A DNA stretch of 64,000 nucleotides, from positions 65,725,740 to 65,789,739 of the forward strand of contig JALIGW010000001.1 in assembly GCA_023053685.1 (NCBI GenBank). Reading direction: 5' to 3'. This document shows, piece by piece, positions 22,900-52,800 of this stretch. Numbering within the stretch: position 1 is the first letter of the stretch; each line of letters begins with the position of its first letter. The translations under genes and the position numbers were made by a program. This DNA is from Diadophis punctatus similis. Its lineage: Eukaryota > Chordata > Lepidosauria > Squamata > Dipsadidae. The notes below the pieces were generated by a model that was not told the origin of the DNA, did no database searches, and saw only the letters and a list, made by a program, of their open reading frames with translations.

Positions 22900-23700
22900 T
22901 CTCCTCTAGTTCTCTTCTCTACCTTTTGGACAACAAAATTGTCAGTAAGGTTGGTTATTAACATATTTTATTTCTCACTTGGTGCAAAATTAGTTTTCAA
23001 AGTTTCCATGCCTTTAATTTCTGTGTCTGCCATAATATTTATATTTAGCACTTCCAGTATCAAAATCAATAGCATCCTTTTCTTGTGCCTTTTTTTTATG
23101 TATTTAAAATCATTCTCATTTTGTTTTTAATCTGTCTCTTAGAAAAAGCTTAAGAGAGCTGAATGTATAAATTCATTTAGGAACCTTTTAGTTTGCTGCC
23201 ATTATTGAAGTATATATTTTATAGTCAGCATTCAGTGAAGAGATGGGCCTATAGTTTTATCTGCATTAAATCTGAATCTTATTTTGGAATCAAAGTAATA
23301 TTTGCTCCCATTCAGGAATGTGGTACCTTTACATCAATCAATACCTCATTATGTAAAATCTTTGTAAAATTCTGCCACTGGCCCACCTGGTCCTGGTGTT
23401 TGGTTGTTCTTTTGTCTCTTGATCTGCTTCTGATAATTCCATCATTGATATTCATTCATTTAATAGTTTTTGTCCTTTTCTGGTACTTTAGGCAATTCCA
23501 TTTTTTCCAAATATTCTTTAATTTTATTTTTCTGAAACTTCTTGCTCATACAGCTTTTCATAATATTGAATTATTTTTGTTTATCCTCATTTGGTAGTAT
23601 AGAGTTTCTTTCTCATCTACCAGCCTATGTGTCAATGTCTTCTTTCTCTGTTTTGATTTGTATAAGTTCTGTTTAGCGTTTACAGAGCACAGGACCTTCT
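22900..23700 (-). mobile_element. Antisense L1 reverse-transcriptase remnant inside the LTR element
   Basis: Read on the minus strand, the sequence gives L1-like KIKEYLEKMELPK..., then a worn PGPGGPVAEFYKDF (the canonical PGPDG..EFYK block near 23390-23350) and KTIGPSLH-like text. Frame breaks are frequent. The fragment may extend to about 22000. Confidence 0.7.
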
Positions 23701-23719
23701 GTTAGGGAAGGAGGAAGAA

Positions 23720-23723
<4 letters not shown>

Positions 23724-23752
<29 letters not shown>
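23724..23752. repeat. (GT)n microsatellite
   Basis: About fourteen GT units. Confidence 0.9.
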
Positions 23753-23754
<2 letters not shown>

Positions 23755-25290
23755 TTGAAGGGTGGGAAAGCAAATTTTGTTGTTGTTGTTGTCGTTTTTA
23801 TGTGCACATCCCAAAAGCAAACCCCAGAATTTTCAGTTCTAAATGTGAAGCCCGTGAGTGTGGAGGTCCTAGTACTAGCTGTACAGGGGCGGCTAGTCCT
23901 CGCAGATCCCCTTTTTGGATCTGATAAACCTAGAGAGATTCCCTACAGGAAGGGGGCCTTACTTCTACGAGAGAATCGGAAGTCCTTCCCAGAGTTTTTT
24001 TAGTCTCTGAAACTGTTGAGCGCGTCACTAGCTAAGCCAAAGTGAACCTTACATTTAAAGGATCATGGGAAGCTCTAGTTCGTGGGTGGCGGAGACCCTT
24101 GTGTGGGCTTGGAACCTGGGACGCCAGGAATATATCTGTATGACAGGAATGTGCAAAAAAGTAAAAGCAGGAAACTTGTGTAGAAAATGGGCTTTGCTGA
24201 GGGATGACACAGAGAAACAAAACAAAACAAAACAGCCAATTTGGCTAAATAAAGGTACTTAAGAAAACAGAAAAGGAAAAATGTTGAGGTGTTTGTTGTT
24301 TCTTCTCTCTCTCTTTTCTTCTCTCTCTCTTATATGTAACCACGTGGTTTGTTTGTTAAGACTTGTGCCTTCCCTAATTTTAACTGAGATTTATGGCAGG
24401 AAGGACTTGTGTGTGTGTCCTGTTATCCTCTTTGTCCATGTTTTTGTGTCTGTGTACGTCTTTGTCTTGTCTTGTGCGCACTCGAGGTAATTGCAACTGT
24501 AAAATATCTCTGTTTCCTAGAGATATGAATTTCAAATTGTTAGAAAATTAAAAGCACTGAAAAGAAAGGAAAATGTCTTTGCCCAGTTAGGACTGGCCAA
24601 CCTGATCTGGGACAAGGAACAGAGTTCAATTTTCCTATTCCTCTCGGTGTTTTTAAGAAAAGCCAAAATTTAAGGGACAATGTTTTAAGTTAATTTACAG
24701 GAAAATTCCATTCTCACATTTACTGTATGTACATGCAAACAGTTTTAATATTGCTCTTCTGTGATGTTTAATGGATACCAATTCTCTGCTAAGATGGAAA
24801 TGTCTGTTCATTTTTTCCCCGGTGATGTCTCCATTTTGTTATAATTGATTTAACTGCGATACTGATGTGTTGTTTGTTTTCCTCAAACCCTGCCTACAAG
24901 CTATCTACCCCCCCCAAATCTCTAATCCTTTTACAATGCCTCTCGTGGTAGAATTACCAGCAAAAGGGGGAAGGGACCCTGTTCTTATGTCTTTCAGCCC
25001 TGCACACATGATCCTGAAGCCTATGGAAGCAGACCAAATGGGCTCAGAAACTGCCTCCAGTAAAGACATTCCATCCATTTGAGCCAGAATTGGGTTTGAA
25101 TCTAGTCCTCTAGTCATCACAGCAACCAGAGTGGAGCAGATCTTTCCAAGCCTGGCTGACCAGCCTTACCACCAACACCTAAGGCCACCCAGCAGACATG
25201 AATGAAAGGACCCTGAGATGGACAAATAAAGACCAAACATCTATTTTCAATCCCCAGCAGACAGCTGAAAAGACTAGGGGGGAGGGGGGG

Positions 25291-25560
25291 ACTTCATTGT
25301 AAAGTTTTCTTTCTTTGCTTCAGTCACAGAAATTCATTGTAAAGTTTTCTTTCTTTGCTTCAGTCACAGAAATTCATTGTAAAGTTTTCTTTCTTTGCTT
25401 CAGTCACAGAACTTCATTGTAAAGTTTTTCTTTCTTTCTTCAGTCACAGAACTTCATTGTAAAGTTTTTCTTTCTTTCTTTGCTTCAGTCACAGAAATTC
25501 ATTGTAAAGTTTTTTTTCCTTTGTTTTCTTTCTTTCCTTGCTTCATTCACTGAAATTCAT
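25291..25560 (+). repeat. 40-bp tandem repeat in LTR element interior
   Basis: The unit with TTCATTGTAAAGTTTTCTTT and CTTCAGTCACAGAA starts at 25291, 25331, 25371, 25411 and 25451, then at about 25495 and 25553 with drift. Confidence 0.9.
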
Positions 25561-26520
25561 TGTAACGTTTCTCTTTCTTGTCTCATCTATATTGTAATCA
25601 GTTTAATGTACTCATGTAAGAATTGTATTGGGAGTGGTTGCCACAGTGAGTTCTGTACACTTTAGATTTCTGTCTAGTGGGAGGTAAATTTGTAGCTGCA
25701 TACACAAACACACAGAGACACGCCATTCAGAATTAGACTGAGGTTATCCCTTTTTCACCTACCCCCACCCAAAGCTGCTTTTAGCTTGCTGGTTTTTTTT
25801 TTTTGTTGTTGTTTTGACTCTTGCTTTGTGGCATTAAAGCCCAGGCAGTCATATCTCCCTGCTAATTCCATGGGGGAAGGGGACAGATCCCCTCAGGCAA
25901 TTTCCCCACTTGAAGAGCTAGCAGAAAGGATCTTCGAAAACCCAAGGCCTGACTGCTGCCCAGTAAAGCAAGGTATTTTGCACTGGTGGTCTCAGGAGTA
26001 AGAGTCCCAGGGCTCATTCTAAAAAAAAAAAAAAAAAAAAAAAAAGGAAAAGCCTAGATTGCACACTGGCTAATTTCAATTTGGACTCACAAATCCTAGA
26101 TGCACTAAAGTAAGAGCTAGGGCAGATTCAAGAACCATCCCTTGGAAATGGGCAGCCTGTGATTTCAAGGTAAACCATGGCTGTGGGAATATTGTGGGGC
26201 CTGTGCTTGCTTGAAACCTGTCTGGGAGCTCATCGAAAGTGTTATCAAACATCTGAACATAATTGGCATGGAAAATTGGATACTGTAAATTTATTGCCAG
26301 AACTTTTGCCCTGGCCATTGACCATCATGGTTGAAAGCTCTCCTTTTGGGAGCCACTGAAGGAATCCTGCTGCTGCCTCTTTCAACTGCCTCTTTCAACG
26401 TCTTCCCCTCTGCATCAGAGAAAATTGAAAGCACCCATAAAATCTCCCTGACCTGATCAATTTGAAGCTTGTGTCAAAACATGTGTTGCACTCACATGTT
26501 TTGAAAAAAAAATGAGGGAT

Positions 26521-27066
26521 TGTAGGAAGTTAGCACCCACCCCTCTCCTAGGAAATGAGATATCCTAGGAGATATTAAAATGTAGGAAATATTATGTGGA
26601 ATATATCTGGAAACATGCTTTTAAACAAACAAAAGACTCCTCTTGGAAACCCCCACCCCTGCTAAGCTCACATATTCCTCTCACCTGGCTGAAAGTCTTT
26701 TGCATGACAAAACCATAATAGGATTAGCCCAAGGCCCTTTCATTTCAGCCAAAGCTGGATTAGACAAAAGCCAAGAGCCACCCCAGCATGCCCCTGGGGG
26801 GTCTGAGAGCCAATGGGATACATTTCTATACAGGAAAAGGAAATCTAAGAGGTGGGACCCAACTTACACTATAAAAACCAGGAACTCAGCATCTCTCTCT
26901 CTCTTTTTTCTCTTCACCACACAACCATGTAAGTTACCTTTTCTGTACAGGGGCTCCTGCCATGTGCTCCTGTCCACCATTAAACCTTCCTTCCAAGCAA
27001 CCTTCATGAATCCAGTGTCTTTTTCCCCACTTGGAACTGAACCTAAAAGGATATTTCCTTATAACA
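26521..27066 (+). repeat. 3' LTR
   Basis: 546 bp, identical to the 5' LTR by eye except for one A/C difference in the CT-rich run after CTCAGCAT. Confidence 0.92.
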
Positions 27067-27149
27067 GGATGATGAAAAGACATTTTCCTTGAAGTTACAG
27101 CTTCATTATGATAGCTTTAAAAAGATGTCTACATCTGGTGGGCGTCGTA

Positions 27150-27500
27150 AAATTTAATAAACAAACATAATTGGGCGGAACATACCAGACCACGAACGCC
27201 CACGGCTCCTGGGACAACAATTTTATGAGACCAAATTGGGACAGACCTTTTCTCCTACTATGCGCAATTCAGGTCTTATATATTTGTCATAAGAAAAATC
27301 CTTAATATTCCTTGCACTAAAATGAACAGGTAGACGTTTTGATTGCTCCTCCTCTTCTGGCTATAACTACAGCAAGCGATCATTTGTACACATGTACACT
27401 GAGAGCATATGCACCAAAAGGCAAATTCCTTGTGTATCCAATCACACTTGGCCAATAAAGAATTCTATTCTATTCTATTCTATTCTATTCTATTCTATTT
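27150..27500 (+). mobile_element. CR1 LINE 3' end with (ATTCT)n
   Basis: It carries CACTGAGAGCATATGCACCA and CAATCACACTTGGCCAATAA before a run of ATTCT units (27461-27500), the known tail of snake CR1 copies. The copy lies about 470 bp upstream of the ZNF318-like start codon. Confidence 0.85.
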
Positions 27501-27965
27501 GGAATCCCCCTTTTGGTAACGCTACGACGCAGGGCAGAATCATTTACACAACATGCCTCTCCTTTTAAGCTTTGATTGGTGTTGTTAACATCGTCGTTCA
27601 ATAGATGGATATAAAAGCAGCGGATTGATCTTTGCCGGATTGAAAACTGAAGGGCAATCATCGATTCTCATCATCGAATAACATACACCTACACTTCAAA
27701 CCCCACCCCCCCAAACGCCGTTTTTCCTACCGATGCCTTTCAACCACGCCCCTTCCCGCCACGTGATTCTAATTCTGTCACCGCCATTTTGTAAGGACGA
27801 AGCCGCGGTCTAGCTTCAACGGCACATCCGGCGTTTGAGCTCGGTGCGCATGCGCACGCGTCTCGGTGAAGGGGAAATGGCCCTGAGACGCTTAAACAGG
27901 AGTGAGGAGGAGGAGTGAGCGGGGGAGGCCTCTGTGGATGCTTAAAGCCATTAAGGCTACCCGCC

Positions 27966-45109
<17,144 letters not shown>

Positions 45110-45509
45110 GTATGTTTCTAGATGTTGATACAATTAACAATCTCAGAGAAAAAGCTTTGATATCATAATCTTGGTTTAGTAAATCGAAATATGAAAAAGA
45201 TATTTCCTTTCACATGCAATCCTTTTATCCTCCCTTCACACATTTCTGCAAATAAGTTAGCATGCCTATAATTGCCGGTAACTTTCATTATGTCTTAGCT
45301 CACAACTTCAAAATGAGCAAAACCTTAAACCATAATTTGCAATTTCTGATTCTTTTGATATCTGTGCTTATTCTGAAAGTTTGACATTGAATTTTACTTG
45401 GGAATGATGCTCACAGTGGAAATGATGACCCCTTACACACTTGCCAAAATTTGCTCCATATGGCTGGAGGAATTCAGTGAACTACAGAAGAGGGAGGTAT
45501 CCTATAGGT

Positions 45510-46037
45510 CTGTGATGGCGAACCTATGATATGCGTGCCACAGGTGGCACGCGGAGCCATATCAGAGGGCAACGCGAGGCGTTGCCCTATGTCAGCTCCA
45601 GTGCGCATGCGTGCGCTGGCCAGTTGATTTTCGGCCTTTTTGGTCGTTTTCGCTGTACCCAGGCTTCAGGAAAAACTCCTGAAGCCTTGGGACGGCGAAA
45701 AACGTCCCAACTGGAAGTTCGGAAACGAACTTCCGGTTTGCCTGTTGGGCTGTTTTCACTCTTCCCAGGCTTCAGGGAAGCCTCCGGAAGCATGGGGACA
45801 GCAAAAAACGGCCCAACGGCCCAACCAGAAGTTCAGAAACGCAGTCCCCAGGCTTCAGGAGTCCGTTGTGAGGCCTGTGTGCATGCGTGGAAGGGCGGGG
45901 GTTGGGTGGGTGGGTAATGCGCATGCGCAGGGGGCAGCACATGGGTTGTATACATGCGTGGGGAGGGCGGGGGTGTGGGCATGCACGTGCGCACACACCC
46001 TTTTGGCACACGAGCCAAAAAAGGTTCGCCATCACTG
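45510..46037. mobile_element. Non-autonomous hAT element, copy 2 of family B
   Basis: The ends are CTGTGATGGCGAACC and GGTTCGCCATCACTG, with perfect 8-bp duplications CTATAGGT at 45502-45509 and 46038-46045. It lies 400 bp after the ZNF318-like stop. Confidence 0.93.
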
Positions 46038-46045
46038 CTATAGGT

Positions 46046-47400
46046 AATCACTCAGAGATAAGCCCCAAATGGAATTATTAGATAGCAGTTCTAGCCTATT
46101 TGTCTTTTCTCCTAGTTTTGTTAAAAGTGGTCTCATAAAGTCAGTTTTGATCAGAACTTCACTGATATCGAAAGAAGGAACAGTGCTTTAGATAAGATGA
46201 ATTTTTAAAATAGTGGCCTTCCTCGAGTCTAGAAGAAAGCAATTATGTTTGAAAAGGATTATGTTGTAGCAAATAGGGGTGAAGAAAACAACAAATCCTT
46301 AGAAAATTACTGATGAAAACAAAAAGTTATTTTTGTGATCATTAATTTGTGATACATAACTGTTAAGATATTTTGCAATAAAATTCTGTAGAGGACTTTC
46401 TCTTATATAAATATCTTTTTTGTTTAGTCATAAGGAAGTGATTATTTACCTGGAGTAAGGACAGAAACCAGCAGAAGGAAAAACCTAAAAGACTGTCTCA
46501 TACCTGACCTGACTCTAGAGGTTAGAAGTTGTGGTAAGATTTTGAGATGAAGACTACAATTCTAGAGAATATTTTTATTCTGTCATGATTTCAAGCACTA
46601 TATTTTATTCAGATTTATTTTATGTTTCAAAAAAAGTAAAAAAAGTTAAGAAATTTTGTCTCTTGGCTCATTAAATATCAGTATAATATATTTTATCAAT
46701 GGCATCTCCTCAAAGAAGATAAATAGGTTCTATATTTTCTGAATAGCTGAAAGTTTCCTTAAATTGGAGATAATCTGAAAGGTTACTGCAACCAAATTTT
46801 CAGGTTGCAGTTGTGAGAACATTCGATTAATTTTTGTTGATGGTTTGCCACAGCGCTCAAAACTTTTCAGGAGAGGGTTTATGTATATAAAAATGATAAC
46901 AGGAAGCTTAATGTGTTTTTATTATCATGAGAAAGTAACAGCATCTCTCAATTGTTTCCCCTGGATAATGTCACCCTATGATGCTTCTAGTTATCCATAT
47001 TATTCTATTTTAAAAGAATGGATATTTTAAGAACATTTTAAAAGAATGCCACATTATTCTAGAAGTACATTGTATGGCATTATACTCTAAGAAAGAAGTC
47101 ATAGTGCCATATTTCTTTCCCTCTGGCCAGAAAAAAGTGTTGGTTTTTTTTTTAAAAAAAAGTTTCCTTCTGACATCTACAAACACAAATCTCCACCATT
47201 GGAAGCCTTCAGAAAACTTTAGTAAGTAAAATGATGGATTGCACAAAACAAAAAATAATAGTAATGAGCCAGACTATGAAACTGACTGTAATTATAGTTG
47301 TTGACTGTGATGTTGAATATAATTAGTGCTGTTAGGGATGAAAGCACAAAAGACAAAAAATGTAGGAAGCCTTTCATTTTCTGTTTGAGATACTTTCATT
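46046..47400. other. AT-rich stretch downstream of the ZNF318-like gene
   Basis: There is no recognisable coding exon and no zinc-finger-coding sequence. AATAAA at 46377-46382 is a candidate poly(A) signal. A TTTTTGTTTAG near 46435 could be an acceptor for a noncoding exon. Confidence 0.45.
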
Positions 47401-47429
47401 TTTGGATTATAATATAATGACAACTACCA

Positions 47430-49540
47430 GAAAAACAGCAAGAATGGAGAAGAGGAGAGGAGATCACTAGAGCAACCTGCAGAAAAAGGAATTATACCAG
47501 GTTTGCTTCAGAAGTAATGTTAGCAAATGGGCAAATAAGATAGAATCACTTGATACTAAATTGACAGCACTTAAGAAAAAAATGGATGAAAGACTTGTAA
47601 AGAGGAAAGAGGAGATGAAAGAAGAAGCCAAGATGATGGAAAGTGCTGTAACAAATGACTGGAGCTATAAAACAAATTGACGACAAAATAGAAATTTTAG
47701 AGGACAGAAGTTCCTGACAGGGAATTGGAAAGAGAACTGAATAAGAATTTGTTTTAGGACTTAGAGCAAGGCCATAGGATTCTAGTGAAGATATTAGAGA
47801 AAACATTATTAAAGTCCTGGCAATTTTTTTGGATTGGGCAGAGGAGTATATAGAGGCATAAATTGATAAAAATGTATAGAATAAATTCAAGATTTGCAAG
47901 AACAAGAAATGTTCTGAGGGATGCTTTCGTGTACTTTGTCAGGAAGAAAAAAGGATTACGTTTTGCATTACGTATTGGCAATATAGATATAATTGCTCTT
48001 AAATTACTATCATAACTTTGTAAGAGAAAGGAGTATTTTTTTTTGACTGAGAGATTAAAACAGAAAAGGATCCCATTTTGATGGAACATATTGGAAGATA
48101 CGAATTTTACTTTTAAATAGCAGAGGTTTCAGTTGAATTCTGTCCAGGAGGTGTGGAAATTTCTAGAAAAATTCAAAGAAGAATTGGAAGAGATTCAAAT
48201 GAAAGGGTCAAAGACACAAAAACTGCAACTGGTGCAAGAGGAAACTGAAAGGGATATACTGGATTAGGTGCTATAAGTATTGGTTCTTCTAATTTTTTAT
48301 GTGATTATGGATTACAAGTGATTAATGTAAAATATAAATGTAGCAAATGCTCCCCGAAAGTGAAAAAAAGTCATTATTTGAAAAAAATTAAAAGGATATA
48401 ATTTGCCTACAAAAGACATATATCGAAAAAAGATACGGAGTTTTCCTTCTCCCTTCTCACAGCTTTTGAGACGTGTGTGTAAGCATCTCTTGCTGTTTGG
48501 TTTGGATGAAAGAGTAAGTGTTCCTGAGAAATAGAAGGCTTTTGAATTAAAAGGACATGACATGAGATTAAGATGGCAGGGATATTTGTGATACAATAAA
48601 GTTGATAATTGGATTTGAAAAATAATTAAGCTATTTGTGCTAGATGGAAGGGATACAAATCCAGGTTGTGCTCAAAAACATCTTTCTGGCTCTTAGCATA
48701 ACAAGCATTTTATAGACAAGAAATAATAGGCAAACAAATTTGGCTAACTTATTGTGAGATACTAATATTGTGCTAGGAAGAATGTAAAATAAAGAAGAAC
48801 TAGTGGCAGAGGGACAACGGATTTCTTATATACAATTATCAGAAAGATTTAAAGTAGATAAAAGAACATCATAAGGCTGAATTTGAAATAGAATTGCGTA
48901 CAAATGATGAACATGTAATTGCTAAAATGTATAAACTTTTACTGAAATGTGAAATAGAAGAACAATTTCTGGAATGTTTGATAAAGTTGACTAAAATTTT
49001 AATTATAATAAACAGATGAAACAATGGGAAAACGTGTGGTTGAAAGGATTGAAATTTACACTATGTTATAATCTTAAAGAGATTTTCTATACAATGATGT
49101 TTCATAAGTATATGTCACCGGAGAAATTGTCTGGAATGTATAAAAGCACTTCATTCATATTGGACATGTGAACAAGAAGAGACATTGTGTCATGCTTGGT
49201 GGATATGTAAAAGAGCTAGAAAATTAAGACTTTTCTTTTGGAATTGATCATCAAATAATTGGAAAAAAGTCTTAGAAATTTGTTTTTGTATTTGATAAAT
49301 GCAGCAAGGTTACTGTATGCACAAAAATAGAAAAATTCGGCATTACCCACAATGGAAGAATATTTGATAAAGATGATGGCGCTTGCTGAGATGGCAAAAT
49401 TGTTTAGCGAAAATGTTTACTGCGGACAAGAAACCCCTTATGGACTTTTTGTGCAAAACAGAAAAAATAAACATATGATTTGTGGTTTTTAATGATTAGA
49501 CAAGATACATTATAGAAAGAAAAGAATTAAATTGTAACTA
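47430..49540 (+). mobile_element. Degraded L1 LINE
   Basis: The 3' part reads as the L1 ORF2 C terminus across frames: HKYMSPEKLSGMYKSTS, then WTCEQEETLCHAWWICKRAR near 49145-49205. Upstream charged helical text (KRKEEMKEEAKMMESA) resembles L1 ORF1. Stops are frequent. Confidence 0.75.
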
Positions 49541-49574
49541 CAGAGTGAGAGGTAAATTTATCAATGTATTTATA

Positions 49575-49971
49575 CAGGTAGTCCTCAACTTATGATCACA
49601 ATTGGGACCAAAATTTCTGGTGCAGTCATAAGTCATCAAGTGACTAGACCAGATTTTATGACCATTTTTATGGTGGTCATAAAACAAATCATTGTAGTCA
49701 TTAAGCAAAATCACATGGTGGTTAAACAAATTCACCTTCCATAATTGTTTTTTGTCAGAAACCAACTGGGAAGGTTGGAAACCACAATCACATGCTCATA
49801 GGATGCTGCGCTTGGTCATAAATGTGAGCCAGTTGCTAAGCGTCAAGTGGTCATATGATCGTGGGGGTGGTACAGTGGTCACAAGTGTAGGGAACAGGTG
49901 GTAAATAATTTTTTCAAGGCTCTCATAACTGAATTGTTGTTAAATGAATGTCATAAGTCATGGACTATCTG
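49575..49971. mobile_element. Family A MITE
   Basis: It runs from CAGGTAGTCCTCAACTTATG to TAAGTCATGGACTATCTG. Internally it is more diverged than the other full copies. Confidence 0.75.
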
Positions 49972-50370
49972 TAACTGCTATAAAGAAGATCAGAAGCTAC
50001 TTTGTATCTTTTTTCTTTCTTTTCTATTTTTCTTTTTTTTCCCCTTTCTTGCACTTTTACCTTTTTGATTTCTTTCTCTTTTCTTCTTTTTTTTACATTT
50101 ACATTTGTTTTATTTTCCTTCTTAAATTTTTTAAATAAAATTACTCAAAAAATCTTGATTAAATTATGTTTTTAAAACTACAGATGTAATTCATTAAAAA
50201 TGTTAAAAGTGGTCAGACTCTTTAATCAGTTGGAAACAGAAAAAAGTTAATTATCTGACTAAGTGAAATATGTTTTACAACTGGATAAGCCTACCTAATC
50301 CTACAATCCTCCGAAAACACAAAGTTGGAGCTCTGTATTTGAAACTCGTAATATTTTTTCTTACCAACTG

Positions 50371-50394
50371 AATGACACACACACACACACACAC
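50371..50394. repeat. (CA)n microsatellite
   Basis: About twelve CA units just before the family D element. Confidence 0.9.
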
Positions 50395-50756
50395 ATGTAT
50401 ATGTATATGTACCGTGTTTTCCCGAAAATAAGACAGGGTCTTACTTTCTTTGGACCCTCGAAATATGGCCAAGCCTTATTATCGGGGGGGGGGGCTTATT
50501 TTGGGGGTGCAGTAGGTGTCGAGTGTGGGACTGGATGTCCCGGTGCCGCTGCCTCCCCTCCCTGTTCTTCGCGCTGGCCCTCCGCCGCTGACAGGACTCC
50601 GCAGAGCAGGACTCTGCAAGGCTTGTTGTGCCGTTGCACGCACGAACTGCAGGACTGCCACGAGCCTTGCAGAGTCCTGCTCCACGAGGCAGCGGCGGTG
50701 GCGTGACGAGTCTCATAGAGACTCATTTCTGGCAGGTGGGACGTGTTGGGCCGCAA

Positions 50757-50946
50757 GACGTGCGTCCTACTTCACACTTGTAGCTCCATCGCGTTCCTCA
50801 CCGTTGTGTCCAGGGAAGCACTTTGTAAAAGAAAACTCGCGAGTTCAATCAAACTTCTCGAACTCGCGAGAAGTTTTCTTTTACAATGTGCTTCCCTGGA
50901 CACAACACCGAGGAATGCGACAGAGGTACAAGTGTCAGGTAGGACG
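50757..50946. repeat. Inverted repeat 1 of family D element
   Basis: GTGTCCAGGGAAGCACTTTG pairs with CAATGTGCTTCCCTGGACAC; the arms are about 85 bp around a short spacer. Confidence 0.9.
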
Positions 50947-51012
50947 CGCGTCTCATGGTGGGGCACAATTTGGGGGTGACGGGTGGGGTGGGGTGAGGTT
51001 GGCCGCGAGATG

Positions 51013-51208
51013 CGCATTCTACCTGGGACTTGTAGCTCTGTCATGTTCCTCAGCCTTGTGTCCAGGGAAGCACATTGTAAAAGAAAATTTGTTGCAAGTT
51101 CGAGAAGTTTGATAGAACTCGCAAGAAGGTTTCTTTTACAATGTGCTTCCTGGACACAACGCTGAGGAATGAAACGGAGCTGCAAGTCTCAAGTATGGTA
51201 GGACGCGC
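51013..51208. repeat. Inverted repeat 2 of family D element
   Basis: The same sequence family as inverted repeat 1 (GTGTCCAGGGAAGCACATTG and mirror), so the hairpin has been duplicated in tandem. Confidence 0.9.
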
Positions 51209-51555
51209 GTCTCGCTTCCCTCCGCCCCACCTACCACTCCCAAATTGCATCCCTAAAGGGGGCGGGTGGCTAAGCGATGGGCAGGAAGCCCTGCCATGAC
51301 CGGCGAGGGGGAGCAAGAGACGGCAAGGGGAGCCACGTGTCGCTCCACGCCCCACCTGCCACCTTGCTCTATACCGGTAAAAGATGCTAGAAATGAATCT
51401 TTGTGAGACTCAAAACAAATGAGAGAATAGGGAGAAAGGAAGGGAAAGAAAAAGAAAGAAGAAAGGGAGAGGAAGGGAGAGGAAGAGAGAGAAACAGAAA
51501 ACAGGGAGAGGCGTCCGTGGCATCTCTAGGCCGGTCTGTTTAGTTCCAGCTCCAG

Positions 51556-51802
51556 CCGTCACCATAGAGCGAGAAGTGCACTCACAGAGCAGCCACTGCC
51601 CTGGCTGGGGTTTGGAAGCCGCAGAACCAGAGTTTGGGGGAGAGAAAGAAAGAAAGACTTCTGCTTCTGCTTTTGGCTGCACGCAAGGAAAGCAGCAAAA
51701 GTCTTTCTTTCTCTCACCCAAACTCCGGCTCTGCGGCTTCCAAACCCCAGCCAGGGCAGCAGCTGCTCTGCGAGTGCGCTTTCCACTCTATGGTGACGGT
51801 CA
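51556..51802. repeat. Inverted repeat 3 of family D element
   Basis: GCCCTGGCTGGGGTTTGGAA pairs with TTCCAAACCCCAGCCAGGGC; arms about 110 bp. Confidence 0.9.
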
Positions 51803-52248
51803 TTGGAGGCCTCCCCTTTCCGCCACTCCTCTCCGCTCCAATCTCCACGCGGTCCCCCCCCCCCCGAGCGCTGACTGACCAGAGCGCCTGCCGGCATGCC
51901 CGGGAAGCCCCTCCGTCTTGGGAGTCACCAGACGGGACGGTGATTGAGCAGGACTCTTCCTGGGGAGGGGAGCCTCGCAGGACCCTTGCCTGCACTCCCT
52001 CCCGCAGGCACCGCTTACTCTTCCCAAGCACCCGGCAGCGAGACACCGGGCAGCCACGCCGAGGGAAGCCCTGACAGACGCAGCTCGGCCGTCCCGGCCA
52101 TGGCCAGTGCTCCCTGCCCATGGCTGAGCTTGGCCTGCAGGGGGCTGGCCGTGGCCTCCATAGGCGGCAGCGGCGAGGGCAGCAGCAACTCGAGTTCGGG
52201 CACAATTTGGGAGTGGCAAGTGGGGATGGGGTGGGGCGGGCTGCGAGA

Positions 52249-52643
52249 CATGCATCTTACTCGACTCTGGCAGCTCCGCCCTGTCTCTCCCGGCCAGTCT
52301 GTCCCGGAAAAATTACGAAAACGATGGAAAAAAGCACTCTATGAGCGAGCACAACTGGGGGGTGGGGGGTCATCTCTTCCTCGTCCCACCCTCCTTTCAA
52401 CTAAAGAAGGGAGGGAAGAGAGGCACCCCTTTAGTCACTGATGGCATGGGGAGATTGGCGGCGGGATAGCGGGGGGAGCCACCATCACTTAATGGGAGAG
52501 GTGCAAAGAAAAACTTCTCGTGAGTGCGAGAAGTTGTTAATTGCTTGCACCCGCAATAAGTTTTTCTTTTCATTGCAAGATGTTTCCCTGCACAGACAGG
52601 CTGAGAGAGAGAAGCGGTGGAGCTGCCAGACTTGAGTAAGATG
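52249..52643. repeat. Inverted repeat 4 of family D element (wide loop)
   Basis: CATCTTACTCGACTCTGGCA and the mirror GCCAGACTTGAGTAAGATG lie ~340 bp apart, with a smaller hairpin between them. Confidence 0.75.
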
Positions 52644-52800
52644 TTTGGTCACAATTTGGGAGTGGCAGGTGGGGATGGGGTGGGGCGGTTTGCACATACG
52701 TAAGTAGATGGGGAAGGGGGCTTATTTCAGCGCATGCCCTGAAAAGCCCTATTGGGCTTAATATCAGGACATGTCTTATTATAGGGGAAACACTGTGTAT

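Larger units (their letters stand above)
20926..27066 (+). mobile_element. Young non-autonomous LTR retrotransposon (6.1 kb)
   Basis: Two 546-bp LTRs in direct orientation bound a 5,049-bp interior, with 4-bp duplications GGAT at 20922-20925 and 27067-27070. The LTRs start TGTAGG, end AACA, contain a TATAAAA box and ATTAAA, and differ at a single position. A PBS-like TTGGCGAGCCAGATGG follows the 5' LTR, and a purine-rich tract (GAAAAAAAAATGAGGG) precedes the 3' LTR. I find no gag, pol or env frame. The interior contains antisense L1 remnants and a 40-bp tandem repeat, so it must move with proteins from elsewhere. Confidence 0.92.
50409..52797. mobile_element. TA-flanked DNA element (family D), multi-hairpin copy
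   Basis: The left end TACCGTGTTTTCCCGAAAAT and the right end TATAGGGGAAACACTGTGTA are inverted. No transposase is present; the interior is GC rich and is a chain of four hairpin-forming inverted repeats. The many long frames on both strands reflect that composition. Confidence 0.82.

Noticed and set aside
25291..25560. CRISPR-like array
   Set aside because: The 40-bp units abut one another with no unique spacers, within an LTR element of a vertebrate genome.
50441..52441. Many overlapping frames of 70-198 codons
   Set aside because: Produced by GC-rich hairpins of the family D element; frames occur equally on both strands and show no domain.
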